From positions 1-64,000 of the forward strand of contig CATXJW010000009.1 of the NCBI GenBank assembly GCA_958370325.1: DNA of 64,000 bases. Direction: 5' to 3'. This document shows positions 26,903 through 36,148 of this stretch, piece after piece. Below the pieces are notes generated by a model. The model saw only the letters and a program-made list of their open reading frames with translations, made no database searches and was not told where the DNA came from. Position numbers and translations under genes: made by a program. Within the stretch, counting starts at the first letter, position 1. Each line of letters begins with the position of its first letter. This stretch comes from an uncultured Collinsella sp. Lineage in GTDB: Bacteria > Actinomycetota > Coriobacteriia > Coriobacteriales > Coriobacteriaceae.

Positions 26903-27985
26903 TTAAGTACGGGGTCGTGACGAGCGTTCATGCAGCAGCTCCTTGAGCGCCTGCAGGGACGTAGCGCGGGTCTCGGCGTAGGCAAGTCGTGCGTCGCTCA
27001 GCTGCTTGTCGAGCTGATCGATCTGGCCGCTCATTTCCTTAATCTGCTTGCCGATTTCTTCAATCCTGGTAAACGCTTCCCAGTTGCGCTCGCCGGAAAG
27101 CTTTTGATACTCCCGACGTAATACCAGCAGCTGGGTAAGCAGGGCTTCGCGCGACCTATCGAGTTCTTCCATCTTGTCGCGCGCAGTCTTTACCTCCCGC
27201 GCAATGCGCATCTTTTCCTGCTCCTTCGCCGAGGGCTCGGGAGCAGGCTCCGATGCAGGTTCTGGCGTTTGCGCGGGCTCGGGCTCAGGCTCGGGCTCAG
27301 AAGAATCCTCAGGCCCAGACGCTGCTTCGGGCTCGGGCTCAGGCTCAGACTCAGGCACAGGTTCCACTTCGGGCCCGGGCTCCACCTGGGGCTCAACAAC
27401 CGACCCTGCCTCGGGCTCCACAGGCAGCGGATCATCCATCTCCAAAAACGCGCAGATTCCCGGCTCCGTCGCTGGCCTTGCCTCGAGCACTGTGGCAACC
27501 ACGCTGCTGCTCAGCATCGCGCTCTGCGAGCAAAGTACCGCTCGAAAGCGCCGCATAAGAAAGCCAAACCCGGAAATCTGCTGCGCCAGGCGCTCGTCAT
27601 AGGAAACGCGGACCTCGCTTTCACTCGTCTGCCGCACCGAAAGCCAATCGCCCACGCACATGAACTGCACCAGCGTGATAGGCGTCAGGTCGCCTTCAAA
27701 GAGCAACTGCAGGCGGGGCGAAACATCGTCGCGGGGAACAACCAACTCAGCATGTTTCTCGAGCTCCACGAGCGTGGTGCCGACGTACTGGCACAAATCG
27801 ATGTTGCTCGGAACATCCGTAAAATGTTCGCGCGCACGGCTTAGGAGCCACTCGCTTTTGTCCGCGTTGATACGAACGCGCTTAAGAACATGCGACGACC
27901 CGTCCCAGGTAACATCGGAATGCTCCAAAAACAGCCAGCCGTCGCAAAACAGCTCCATAACAAAGATGGGAAAGGCTTTCTGCAT
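26903..27985 (-). CDS. Unrecognised protein with acidic EP-repeat linker and C-terminal coiled coil
   Basis: The 360-residue protein has three parts: an N-terminal globular domain (1-165) with no motif I know; a low-complexity Pro/Glu linker (about 185-253) made of EPEPEPE-like steps; and a charged coiled coil (about 255-350) that could mediate oligomerisation. Its start is 2 bp after the stop of the SNF2-like gene, so the two are translationally linked. The linker resembles those in the 1560-residue protein and the BrxL extension. It is likely a scaffold or partner of the adjoining ATPase; function unknown. Confidence 0.8.
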   Translation of the reverse strand: MQKAFPIFVMELFCDGWLFLEHSDVTWDGSSHVLKRVRINADKSEWLLSRAREHFTDVPSNIDLCQYVGTTLVELEKHAELVVPRDDVSPRLQLLFEGDLTPITLVQFMCVGDWLSVRQTSESEVRVSYDERLAQQISGFGFLMRRFRAVLCSQSAMLSSSVVATVLEARPATEPGICAFLEMDDPLPVEPEAGSVVEPQVEPGPEVEPVPESEPEPEPEAASGPEDSSEPEPEPEPAQTPEPASEPAPEPSAKEQEKMRIAREVKTARDKMEELDRSREALLTQLLVLRREYQKLSGERNWEAFTRIEEIGKQIKEMSGQIDQLDKQLSDARLAYAETRATSLQALKELLHERSSRPRT

Positions 27986-27987
27986 CG

Positions 27988-29916
27988 TTACATCTCCTTG
28001 GGTTCTTGCATATCGTCCGCGATGCTTTGGTCGCTAACCTCGCTCCGCTGGCCCTCGTCGTCAAACAGCCCCTTAAACACCAGTTCCAGATCGCGCTCGT
28101 CGGTATAGCCGGGCTCCAGCGTGCCGCGGTCGATCGAGTCGAGCATGACCTGCTCCTTGTACTGCAGACGCTCGTAAATGTTGCGGTCAAGCGACCACGG
28201 TCCGTCGCGGCGCTCGTACACGGCGCGCAGGTAGTGGTACTGCGTGTATTGCTCCTGAGACAGGCCCAGGCGGTGAATGCGATCCTTGGACTGCAGCAGG
28301 TGCACCAGGTTGTAGCTGCACTCAAAATAGACGGCGTCGTGACATACTCCATGGAGCGAGACCGACTCGGCTAGCGTATGCGGGTTGGTGACAAGCACGC
28401 TCGTCTCCCCTGCCTTAAACGAATCGATGACGCGGGCGCGCACGGGCATGTCGGTGCCGCCGCTAATGGCACGGGCCGTAATGCCACGCTCGTGCAGCTC
28501 GTGCACCACGTTGCGAATGCTGCGCTTAAAGATGCACCACACGATGACCGACTTGCCCTGGGTCACCAGCGATTCGACCAGGTCCAGGCAGGCCGTCATC
28601 TTAGCCGTCGGCCGGTCGTCCACCTGCAGGCCTTCCAGCGCTTTGCCTGCACCCGTCTGCACTTCACCGTCAAACAAGTCGGCATAATCGCCGGCGCTCA
28701 GGTCCTCGGCCAGCATGCGCGGGTCGGACGAAAGCTGCAGCAGGCGAATGATCATCTCGAACGGCTCGCCCGAAAGCGTACGAAGCACCTTTTGGAACAG
28801 CTGCTGCTCCCAGCGTTCCACCGGCACATCGACCAGATGGTCCTCGTTGGCCTGGGGCACGCCCAGCTGATGCTTGTTCGTACGACAAAAGAACGGCGCG
28901 ATGGACTCGTTGATGTGTTCAACGTCATCCTCGCTCGTCGACTTAAGGGCATTGGCGCTCATGCCAAAGTACCAGTTGTAGTCGCGCGGCCACAGGCAAT
29001 GGAGCAGGTTGTACAGGTCCTCAAACGAGTTGGGGATCGGCGTACCGGTAAGCGCGATAAAATACGGCGCCGCCGCGGCAATCTGCACCGCACTCGCCGC
29101 GCGCTTGCCGCCCACACGCTTCACCTTGTGGACTTCGTCAAACACCACCAGGGCGCGATCGGCCGCAATGCGTGCGGCCGCCTCCCCCAGCGCGACCGAC
29201 TCGTAGTTGAGCAGGATCATGTCGTAGCGCTTGTAGTCAAACAGCAGAGTGCTGTACTTGTCGCGCGTGGAACGGCCGCGAAACTCGGGGTCGTGGAAGC
29301 ACAGCGAACGCAGCGGACGGTCGGCTCCAAAGCACGCTGCCCACTCGTCGCGCCACGAACCAAAAGCATTTTTGGGCGAAAGCACGATGATGCGGTCGAC
29401 CAGGTCGCGCTCGCGCAGGTAGGCAAAGGTGCCCAGGACCGACGCCGTCTTGCCCGAACCGGGAACGGAGAAGTTGGCGCTGCGGCCCATGGCACTCATA
29501 AAGAACGCGTCCCACAGCTGGCGGTCCTTGAGCGGGCGCTGCATCAGGGTGTCCTCAGCGCGGCGGAACTCATCAAAGCGATCGGCCACCGACTCGTCGT
29601 GCGCCTTGATCAGCAGACCCACGCGCGCCTTCTCGCGCAGATAGTCCTCACGCGCCGTAAGGCCTCGCAGCAGGTCCGGGTCCACCTGGCACTCCACGCC
29701 AAAGCTTGCCGCCCGCTGCAGCAGCTCGACGACGCGCTTGGCGCCCGGGTCGTCAATCGCCAGCGAAAAGAGCACGTCCGTCTCTCGATAGCTCGGCGCA
29801 TAGCGGCGCAACGCCGAAAGCCGAATCTTCCAGACCGGCTCGCGGCGCAGCTGCTCAACCGTCATGTCGAGCGGCACGACGGAAATGCCGTCGCTATACG
29901 AGAGGCGCAGCTTCAT
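27988..29916 (-). CDS. SNF2-like superfamily 2 DNA-dependent ATPase/helicase
   Basis: The 642-residue protein has an N-terminal region of about 130 residues, then the helicase core: motif I PGSGKTASVLGTF near 152, motif II FDEVHKVKR near 260, motif III ALTGTPIPN, and the C-terminal lobe with SKDRIHRLGLSQEQ (motif VI) near 545. The layout resembles SNF2/Rad54-type translocases, with DEVH in place of DEAH. Such proteins move along duplex DNA or remodel bound proteins. Its ATG is adjacent to the stop of the ParB-like gene, implying a shared complex or pathway. Confidence 0.9.
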   Translation of the reverse strand: MKLRLSYSDGISVVPLDMTVEQLRREPVWKIRLSALRRYAPSYRETDVLFSLAIDDPGAKRVVELLQRAASFGVECQVDPDLLRGLTAREDYLREKARVGLLIKAHDESVADRFDEFRRAEDTLMQRPLKDRQLWDAFFMSAMGRSANFSVPGSGKTASVLGTFAYLRERDLVDRIIVLSPKNAFGSWRDEWAACFGADRPLRSLCFHDPEFRGRSTRDKYSTLLFDYKRYDMILLNYESVALGEAAARIAADRALVVFDEVHKVKRVGGKRAASAVQIAAAAPYFIALTGTPIPNSFEDLYNLLHCLWPRDYNWYFGMSANALKSTSEDDVEHINESIAPFFCRTNKHQLGVPQANEDHLVDVPVERWEQQLFQKVLRTLSGEPFEMIIRLLQLSSDPRMLAEDLSAGDYADLFDGEVQTGAGKALEGLQVDDRPTAKMTACLDLVESLVTQGKSVIVWCIFKRSIRNVVHELHERGITARAISGGTDMPVRARVIDSFKAGETSVLVTNPHTLAESVSLHGVCHDAVYFECSYNLVHLLQSKDRIHRLGLSQEQYTQYHYLRAVYERRDGPWSLDRNIYERLQYKEQVMLDSIDRGTLEPGYTDERDLELVFKGLFDDEGQRSEVSDQSIADDMQEPKEM

Positions 29917-31149
29917 TTAGGCTTCCTCGCCGCCCATCCTGTACGAGATCTTGTCCTTGATCATATGCACCCTCGCCTCGAGTTTGGCGACCTCGGCGGC
30001 GATATTGGCAATCTCGTCCGCAGGCAGCAAGCCAAAGGTGGACTCCTCCACTTGGTCGAGGTCCTTGATGGCGCGAATGATCGAAAGCGAGGGCGACTTG
30101 AGGGCCTTCGTCATCTTGGTGGTGTTTTCGGCAGACTCCATGACCTCGCGGAAAGCCGTCGACAATTGGGCATCGTCGCGGATCTCGGCGATGTCGGTCG
30201 AGGTTACGATCTCTTTGTTCTTCAGGCGCTCGGCGACCTCAAAGGCCAGCTCGTTTTCGCGCTCGATAAAGCGATCCGCGTCGGGGCCCTCCAAAATCGG
30301 CTTGATCTTACGGACAAAGCGCACGATGTCGCCCTGCGGCTCGGTAATCATGTTGGCGAAGACGATGTTCTTGACGTCCTCTTCCTGATCGTCGCTCTTG
30401 CACTTTTTAAGGACGCCCTGCAGTTCGTTGATAACGCCGGCGACCTTGAGCTCGCGCGCCAGGTGGAACTGGTCCTTGGCGTTGGCGAACTCCAAAAACT
30501 CGTTCATATACCGAGCTTTAATGATCTCCTTCTCGAGCTCCTTGGGCTCAACGCCAATGCACTGGGCGTACTCCTCCTTCGAGAGCAAGTTGGAGCTGAT
30601 GATGTCGTTGTAGATGCCCACCAGGCGGTCGACGGGGTCGTAGCCGACCTTCTCTTCCTCGCCATGCTGAATCGAAAGCTCCAGCATCTTGATCTTCTTG
30701 GAATCGTTGCCCAGACTCTCGGGCAAAATGACAGCCTCAAACCAGCCAAAACTAGGATTTTTGGCAGCAAGACGGCGCAGGCAGGTAAAGCGGCGGTTGC
30801 CGTCGACGATCAGACCATCTGCCAGCACCACGCCAGGGCGCTCCTGCGAACGCAGGGCAATGCTGCGCTGCGTCTTTTCGATGGCGTCCTTATTGCTGTC
30901 GACGATAAAGCCCTCGATGATGTCGTTGCAGGCCGCGACGTCCAGCTCATTAAACGCACCCTCGCCATGCTCGGCCTTATAGCGGCTAATCCACGAGGCG
31001 ATGCGGTCGTTTTGCACGTTATAACGCAGGAACTCGAGCTTAATGCTGTAAACGGGATACATCTCGGGCTTGCCGTCGATCACGATCTTGTGGTTGGCAC
31101 CGGTCGGCTTAATGTTGACGCCATCATCGATCATCTCGAGCAGGTTCAT
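29917..31149 (-). CDS. ParB/Srx-fold protein
   Basis: The 410-residue protein includes a ParB-like N-terminal domain: IVDGNRRFTCLRRL near residues 112-126 is the box II region (GxRR type) that in ParB and related proteins binds CTP or DNA, and a helical segment LELSIQHGEEEKVGYDP follows. The C-terminal 150 residues are helical and charged (RFIERENELAFEVAERL). It is not next to parA, and ParB-fold proteins also serve in DNA modification and defence systems (DndB-like). It starts 12 bp after the 1560-residue gene and abuts the SNF2-like gene. Its role as a DNA-sensing or loading factor is inference. Confidence 0.85.
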   Translation of the reverse strand: MNLLEMIDDGVNIKPTGANHKIVIDGKPEMYPVYSIKLEFLRYNVQNDRIASWISRYKAEHGEGAFNELDVAACNDIIEGFIVDSNKDAIEKTQRSIALRSQERPGVVLADGLIVDGNRRFTCLRRLAAKNPSFGWFEAVILPESLGNDSKKIKMLELSIQHGEEEKVGYDPVDRLVGIYNDIISSNLLSKEEYAQCIGVEPKELEKEIIKARYMNEFLEFANAKDQFHLARELKVAGVINELQGVLKKCKSDDQEEDVKNIVFANMITEPQGDIVRFVRKIKPILEGPDADRFIERENELAFEVAERLKNKEIVTSTDIAEIRDDAQLSTAFREVMESAENTTKMTKALKSPSLSIIRAIKDLDQVEESTFGLLPADEIANIAAEVAKLEARVHMIKDKISYRMGGEEA

Positions 31150-31161
31150 GTTGGTTTCCTC

Positions 31162-34100
31162 CTATTGGTTGTTTTTGATATACAGCTCGCGCAGGTACTC
31201 TGCGTTCATCCTTTTGCTGAGCATGACCATGTCAAGGTCCTCGTTGTAGAACAGGCCCTTGTCCTGGACCGCTCGGTTAATATCGGCTGCGGTTATGACG
31301 ACGCCGTAGTCATCCTGGAACGCATCGATCAGGTCCCCCACCTCGATAGGACCCTTTTGCCTCACGACGTATTCGACCGCGTCGCCCGACGAGAACGTCC
31401 CCTCCTTGCGACAGAACATGTAGACGCCGCTAAAGCGTGTGCGCTTTATTTGCTCTTGAGCCAGGCCGTACAGAACGATTGAGTCATAAAACGAGTTGTC
31501 AAAACCGCACTCGTCGACCACGGCATCGAGCTTGTGCATAAAGCCCTGCTTACGCAGACTCGTCACCGTAAACGGCACGTCGCGCTCTGTGCGGGCAAAC
31601 AGGGAACACGCGTAGCTGCCCAGGTCAATGCGTCGAATACCCGTCGATTCGCTTAGGCGCTTGAGCGAAATAAACGAATCGTGGTTGCACTCGATAAAGG
31701 TAAAGTTACGCAGCAGCGGCGTAATGGCATTCCTAAATTCCGGATGGTTGATGACCTCATCGCCAAAGCCCGGAGAACCGTAGGCAAAGCTGTCGCGCGA
31801 CATAAGCAGGTTCGTAAACGACTGGCGCAAGTCCACGCCTTCCTTGACGATGAGATCCCTGGAGATTTCCAGGCCAAGGGGCGCCAGCGACCGATCGTTA
31901 ACGAGTCGATCGGACGCAGTGCCAAACTTGGCGGCAAAGCTCGCCGTGACGTAGGGCAACGAGACGTAATCCTCGGTCACCATATCTTTGATGAACTGCT
32001 GCTGTTCGTCCGTAAGGCTGCTCTCGACATACGAGTAGCGGCCGTTACGCAGATATGCGTTCATGTCACGCAGGTAGTTGTTGCGAACCGTCTTCATTTC
32101 TATGCAGTACTTTTCCGCGTAGCGCTGGGCAAACTCCTCGCGCGATAGCTCGGTGCCCGCATCTCGCAGCACATCGAGCATTTGGTTTTTGCGATCCGTT
32201 TTGCCCAGACGAATGAGCGGCATCGAGCCCATCTCCAAGCCGGGCACGGAACCCGGGCGCACAAACGACCGGATGATCTCGTAGAGCTCCTCGTCATCGT
32301 GGACGTCGTACAGGTCGCACAGTTCCTGATTCTCGCGCATGATAAGACCCGCGCCGCACTCGATGTTGCGCCCCACGGCGAGCGTCAGGATCTGACGCAA
32401 CTCGGACGTAAAGCGACTGTCGACCTTGTAAGCGCGGATCTTGTTGGCGCGCGCCACCAGGAACATGTGCGTACCGCGCAGCTCGTTCAGGCATCGAATG
32501 TCATCGGGGGGCAGTGCGAGCGTCATCTTATAGCCGCACTTGTTCTCTTCCAAAAACAGCTGGTACCTGTTACGGAAATCTTTAAGGTTGTGGTATTCCT
32601 TAACGGCACCAGACTCGGAAAAAGCACGCAGCGCGACGCTGCGCGTGGAGAGGTTGCCTATCTTTTTGCGTGCGATCTGCTCGAGCTGAGTAGCATTGCT
32701 CTCCTCGGTGCTCGCGGGCGTCCGAAGCGCATCGGCGGCAGGCCTGCGGTTGAGCTGCGCTATCCTCTCGCGCCATTCCTGCGGCAACGTACGATCGTTG
32801 GCGGCAAGGCGCAGGCTAAACTTGTTCGATACCTTAACGGCTTTCAGGTAGCCAAAAGTCATCGGGGATGCCTGCGCGATCTTGCAGAACGCATCCTCGG
32901 TAAGGTCATAACGCTGGTACAACGGGGCGAATTTGTCCTCGTCGAGGCACGGCCGGTTGCGCAGCAGGTCGGCACGGCGCTGACGAAGCGGACCAAGACC
33001 GGCGGGCTTGTGCGGGTAATCCATAAGCGGCTTATCGCTAAAGATCCAGCGTAACAGGTTGGCATCGTCGGCGGGCAGCAACGCAAGCCACGCATCGATG
33101 GACATGGGGCCTTTGCCGGTGAGGTCTTCGACCTTGCTGGCAAAGGACTTTGCCGGCTGTTCCGGGGCCGGGGCGGGAGAGAGCTCGGGCGAGGGCTTGG
33201 GCGCCGTTATCGGTTCGGGTGCCGAGGTCGACTCGGGCGCCGGCGCGGCAGCTGGCTCCGAAGGCGCGGGCTTCTCCTCTACACCATCATCGACATGTTT
33301 GATTCCCGTGCTTGCCAGGTATGCACGGACCACCCGGCAGACAGACAGCTCAAGGTCCTTATCGACCGCCGCGTATTTAAGCGGGATAGCACCCTGTCCA
33401 TAGATGCGCTTCATATACAAGTAGGCAGGCTGCACGGTGTGCGTCAGGTCATAAAACTCCCCAGCAGTTACCATGTACTTTTTAAAGAGCGAACCGAATG
33501 TATCAATGTCGAACGTCGGGCGCGACGCCATAAGGGCATCGTAGCGCTCGCGGATTTTCCAAGCAGAAATAGCAAGGTTGTCAATCCAACGAGCCGGCTT
33601 GTCATCGATGAGCATATAGCCCATCAGGGTGCGGTCCTGGTAAGCGAGGTCCGCAAACCACCTGTTGAACTTTGCAGTATCTTGGTCAAGGGCCAGCGCA
33701 AGCGCCTGGGTTACCGTAAAGTCCCGTGCTGCCGGAATCTCGGAATCGTGCGAGGATTCCCCCTCACGGGCTTTGGACTGGGCAACCAACCGCCCGTCCG
33801 ATTGAGCCTTATCAGTCGATGCAATAACGCTATCTGCACCATTAGTATCTATGAAAGTAGACCGCGTATTAGCTGTATCAATATCCTCCTGATCCTGGGA
33901 AGGCTCAAAGTTCAGGCGCTTGAACGTTTTTACGGCCGCATTAAAGGCGGGGTATTCGTTTTTAAGCTCAGCGAGCACCGAATTAGCGGAGTGTTTTTCG
34001 CTATAGCCCTTCGCGAGCTTGCCCGCCACCCTAACGCAAAAGAGCAGACGGAACGAGGGCTCGTGTATGGACAAACGCTCTCGATGCAGCCGCAGGATAG

Positions 34101-35844
34101 CTTCGCCAGCGAGCCGGTTAACCGCCGCGGCACGCTCGAGTGACATATTAACCGATGGATACCAGCCCCCTATCGCCGCCTGGCGTGCAAGCTCAATTTC
34201 TTGTTTGGTTCTTCCAAGCTGCAATTTTCCCGATGGCCAATTGTTTAATGCAGACACAATCGAGTGCAGCTCGCCCGAAGTTAGACCCTTTGCTCGGAGC
34301 TCCCTCCAGTTGTACGAAAGCAGCTCAGGCATATTGTGAATGCGATACTTGCTCTTTAATTTGCGTTGCAACGCCGGAGAAATCGAAAGATTCAACAGCG
34401 AGAGAGGCTCGCCATCACCTGAATAAATAGTACTGAACAGTTCGGTTTCTGGGCCCTTAATATCCGTATACGCGCAGCATTCAAGCCCGATACTACGCAA
34501 ATTGCCAAAGACGTCAAACGCCAGCTTCTTGTTGCCCGAGAGCTTGCCGAGCCTCGGCGCCTGTGCGCGGTACTGTGGGGAAAGCGGCAAAGCGTAGGCG
34601 CGGAGCTGCGTCTCAAAGGCAGCGCACACGTCAACGTCCTCGGCCTTGCCCAGCTCGCGAACGAGACTGAACACATCTTTAATATTCTGCCTGTCGAGGA
34701 AGGCGACTTGAGTCTCGCTGTCGAACACGCAGCGCGGGTCATCCCAACCGCTCAGGTATCTGGGGCGCTCGAGCTTGTTAACGGCGGCTTCAACGGGCTC
34801 AGCCTCTGGCTCGGGTTCTGGTTCGGGCTCGGCAACGGCCTTCGCGGCCTCGATGCCATCCGAGAAGGAAATAGTCAGCTGCTGCGGCTCGGACGACAGC
34901 GTGAGTTCGGGACGTTCGGGCTGAACGGGCTCCTGCTGCTCCGCTCGCACTGGCTCTTGCTGTTCAGCCGGCTGTTCGGCGGTCGCCACAGACTCCGCCG
35001 GCAGTTTGTATCCCATGAGGGTCAGACCATCGGCCGGCTTCTTGTCATACGAAACGCCCACGGCAACGGGAATAGGCCAGTTGTGCCCATTAACCTTCAA
35101 CTGCACAAGGGTCGAATCTGCACGCAACGAAATGGGACCGCAAGCCATAGGTGCAGGGCCCTCAGGAGTAACGGATTCAACGGCCTCGGGCTCTTCGGCC
35201 ACAGGCTCCACTGCTTCGGCTTCCGTCGCGTCGCCCGCGGAGGCCTCGAGCGTGGTGGGCTCAGCCGTCACGGGCTCAACCGCTTCGGACTCCTCAGCTG
35301 CGACCTCGACAGCCTCAGGTTCCGCAGTATCGCACTCAACGGCATCGGGCTCTACAATATCAGCCTCGTCGGCCCCGGGCTCTGCCGCTGCGCGCTCAAC
35401 CGTCTCAGGGCCTGCAGCTTCGGACTCTTCGGCATCGCACTCAACGGCCTCAGGCGCAGTCTCTTCAGACTCAACGTTTTCGTCATCGACAACGGAGCCG
35501 TCAACGTCTTCGTCCCCGGTGTTTTCGCCCTCGGCACCTTCGCTTTTAACGGCCTCAAGCTCAATGGCATCAACCGCCACCGGCTCCTCTGCGGGTTCCG
35601 CCACCTCATTGGCCGCATCGGGCGCCATGCTGTACTCGCCGTTGGCGTATAAAAGTTCACCATCTATAACTAGTTGGGCTAGCGCGCGCTCGTATGACTC
35701 ATTAATGGTGCGATATACGCTCGAGCGCACCAATGCCTCGTGCAGTGGAGCATCAGTCTGCCCGACCGCATCCAGAATGAGCGACTCGAAATACGCGTCT
35801 ATGTTCATCGAATCGTTTGTTGCACTCGTGCCATTGTTATTCAT
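31162..35844 (-). CDS. Giant multidomain DNA-binding-like protein (1560 residues), unrecognised
   Basis: I do not recognise this protein as a whole. Visible parts: an N-terminal winged-helix-like segment (about 15-75, ending GELLYANGEYSM); a long acidic Glu/Ala/Val/Pro linker (about 75-240) and a second one near 285-350; an RNA polymerase alpha-CTD-like helix-hairpin-helix segment (ISPALQRKLKSKYRIHNMPE) near residue 475; two related copies of a domain with NRWFADLAYQD and LLRWIFSDKPLMD; and further winged-helix-like segments toward the C-terminus. It is probably a DNA-binding hub for the downstream ParB-like and SNF2-like proteins. It is first in the operon. The length and gene order suggest a dedicated system rather than housekeeping. 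Confidence 0.8.
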   Translation of the reverse strand: MNNNGTSATNDSMNIDAYFESLILDAVGQTDAPLHEALVRSSVYRTINESYERALAQLVIDGELLYANGEYSMAPDAANEVAEPAEEPVAVDAIELEAVKSEGAEGENTGDEDVDGSVVDDENVESEETAPEAVECDAEESEAAGPETVERAAAEPGADEADIVEPDAVECDTAEPEAVEVAAEESEAVEPVTAEPTTLEASAGDATEAEAVEPVAEEPEAVESVTPEGPAPMACGPISLRADSTLVQLKVNGHNWPIPVAVGVSYDKKPADGLTLMGYKLPAESVATAEQPAEQQEPVRAEQQEPVQPERPELTLSSEPQQLTISFSDGIEAAKAVAEPEPEPEPEAEPVEAAVNKLERPRYLSGWDDPRCVFDSETQVAFLDRQNIKDVFSLVRELGKAEDVDVCAAFETQLRAYALPLSPQYRAQAPRLGKLSGNKKLAFDVFGNLRSIGLECCAYTDIKGPETELFSTIYSGDGEPLSLLNLSISPALQRKLKSKYRIHNMPELLSYNWRELRAKGLTSGELHSIVSALNNWPSGKLQLGRTKQEIELARQAAIGGWYPSVNMSLERAAAVNRLAGEAILRLHRERLSIHEPSFRLLFCVRVAGKLAKGYSEKHSANSVLAELKNEYPAFNAAVKTFKRLNFEPSQDQEDIDTANTRSTFIDTNGADSVIASTDKAQSDGRLVAQSKAREGESSHDSEIPAARDFTVTQALALALDQDTAKFNRWFADLAYQDRTLMGYMLIDDKPARWIDNLAISAWKIRERYDALMASRPTFDIDTFGSLFKKYMVTAGEFYDLTHTVQPAYLYMKRIYGQGAIPLKYAAVDKDLELSVCRVVRAYLASTGIKHVDDGVEEKPAPSEPAAAPAPESTSAPEPITAPKPSPELSPAPAPEQPAKSFASKVEDLTGKGPMSIDAWLALLPADDANLLRWIFSDKPLMDYPHKPAGLGPLRQRRADLLRNRPCLDEDKFAPLYQRYDLTEDAFCKIAQASPMTFGYLKAVKVSNKFSLRLAANDRTLPQEWRERIAQLNRRPAADALRTPASTEESNATQLEQIARKKIGNLSTRSVALRAFSESGAVKEYHNLKDFRNRYQLFLEENKCGYKMTLALPPDDIRCLNELRGTHMFLVARANKIRAYKVDSRFTSELRQILTLAVGRNIECGAGLIMRENQELCDLYDVHDDEELYEIIRSFVRPGSVPGLEMGSMPLIRLGKTDRKNQMLDVLRDAGTELSREEFAQRYAEKYCIEMKTVRNNYLRDMNAYLRNGRYSYVESSLTDEQQQFIKDMVTEDYVSLPYVTASFAAKFGTASDRLVNDRSLAPLGLEISRDLIVKEGVDLRQSFTNLLMSRDSFAYGSPGFGDEVINHPEFRNAITPLLRNFTFIECNHDSFISLKRLSESTGIRRIDLGSYACSLFARTERDVPFTVTSLRKQGFMHKLDAVVDECGFDNSFYDSIVLYGLAQEQIKRTRFSGVYMFCRKEGTFSSGDAVEYVVRQKGPIEVGDLIDAFQDDYGVVITAADINRAVQDKGLFYNEDLDMVMLSKRMNAEYLRELYIKNNQ

Positions 35845-36148
35845 ACAGAAACGACCCCCAAGAATCCACGCCGCAACCCACCGGCTACGTCGGGAAATAA
35901 GGAAGATGATTGTTTATGATTACTTCATACGCCACTTGCGAACGTTTTTGTTTAGCAACATTTTGTTGTGCAACAACTCAACTGTGCATATGCAGATGAG
36001 CGGTAGTTTTAATCGGCGAACGGTAATTACAGGCACCTGAATCCCGGTTCATTTTCATCGACTTCGCGGCAATTAAAATGAACCTGCCGCGCGGTCCAAT
36101 CCCGCGCCCCACACGTATCACTTGTCCGCACATCTTCAGGAGTCCGTA
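35845..36148. promoter_or_regulatory. Divergent promoter region with palindrome TTGTTG-TG-CAACAA
   Basis: The 304-bp gap between the 1560-residue gene and the divergent SNF2 helicase is AT-richer than its neighbours. A perfect palindrome at 35963-35976 matches the one at 17842 and is a likely operator. I could not choose -10 and -35 boxes with confidence. No small gene is apparent. Confidence 0.5.

Noticed and set aside
28378..31482. 1034-codon open frame on the plus strand opposite the SNF2-like and ParB-like genes
   Set aside because: It spans two well-supported minus-strand genes with motifs; the plus-strand product has no recognisable motif and no good ribosome site.
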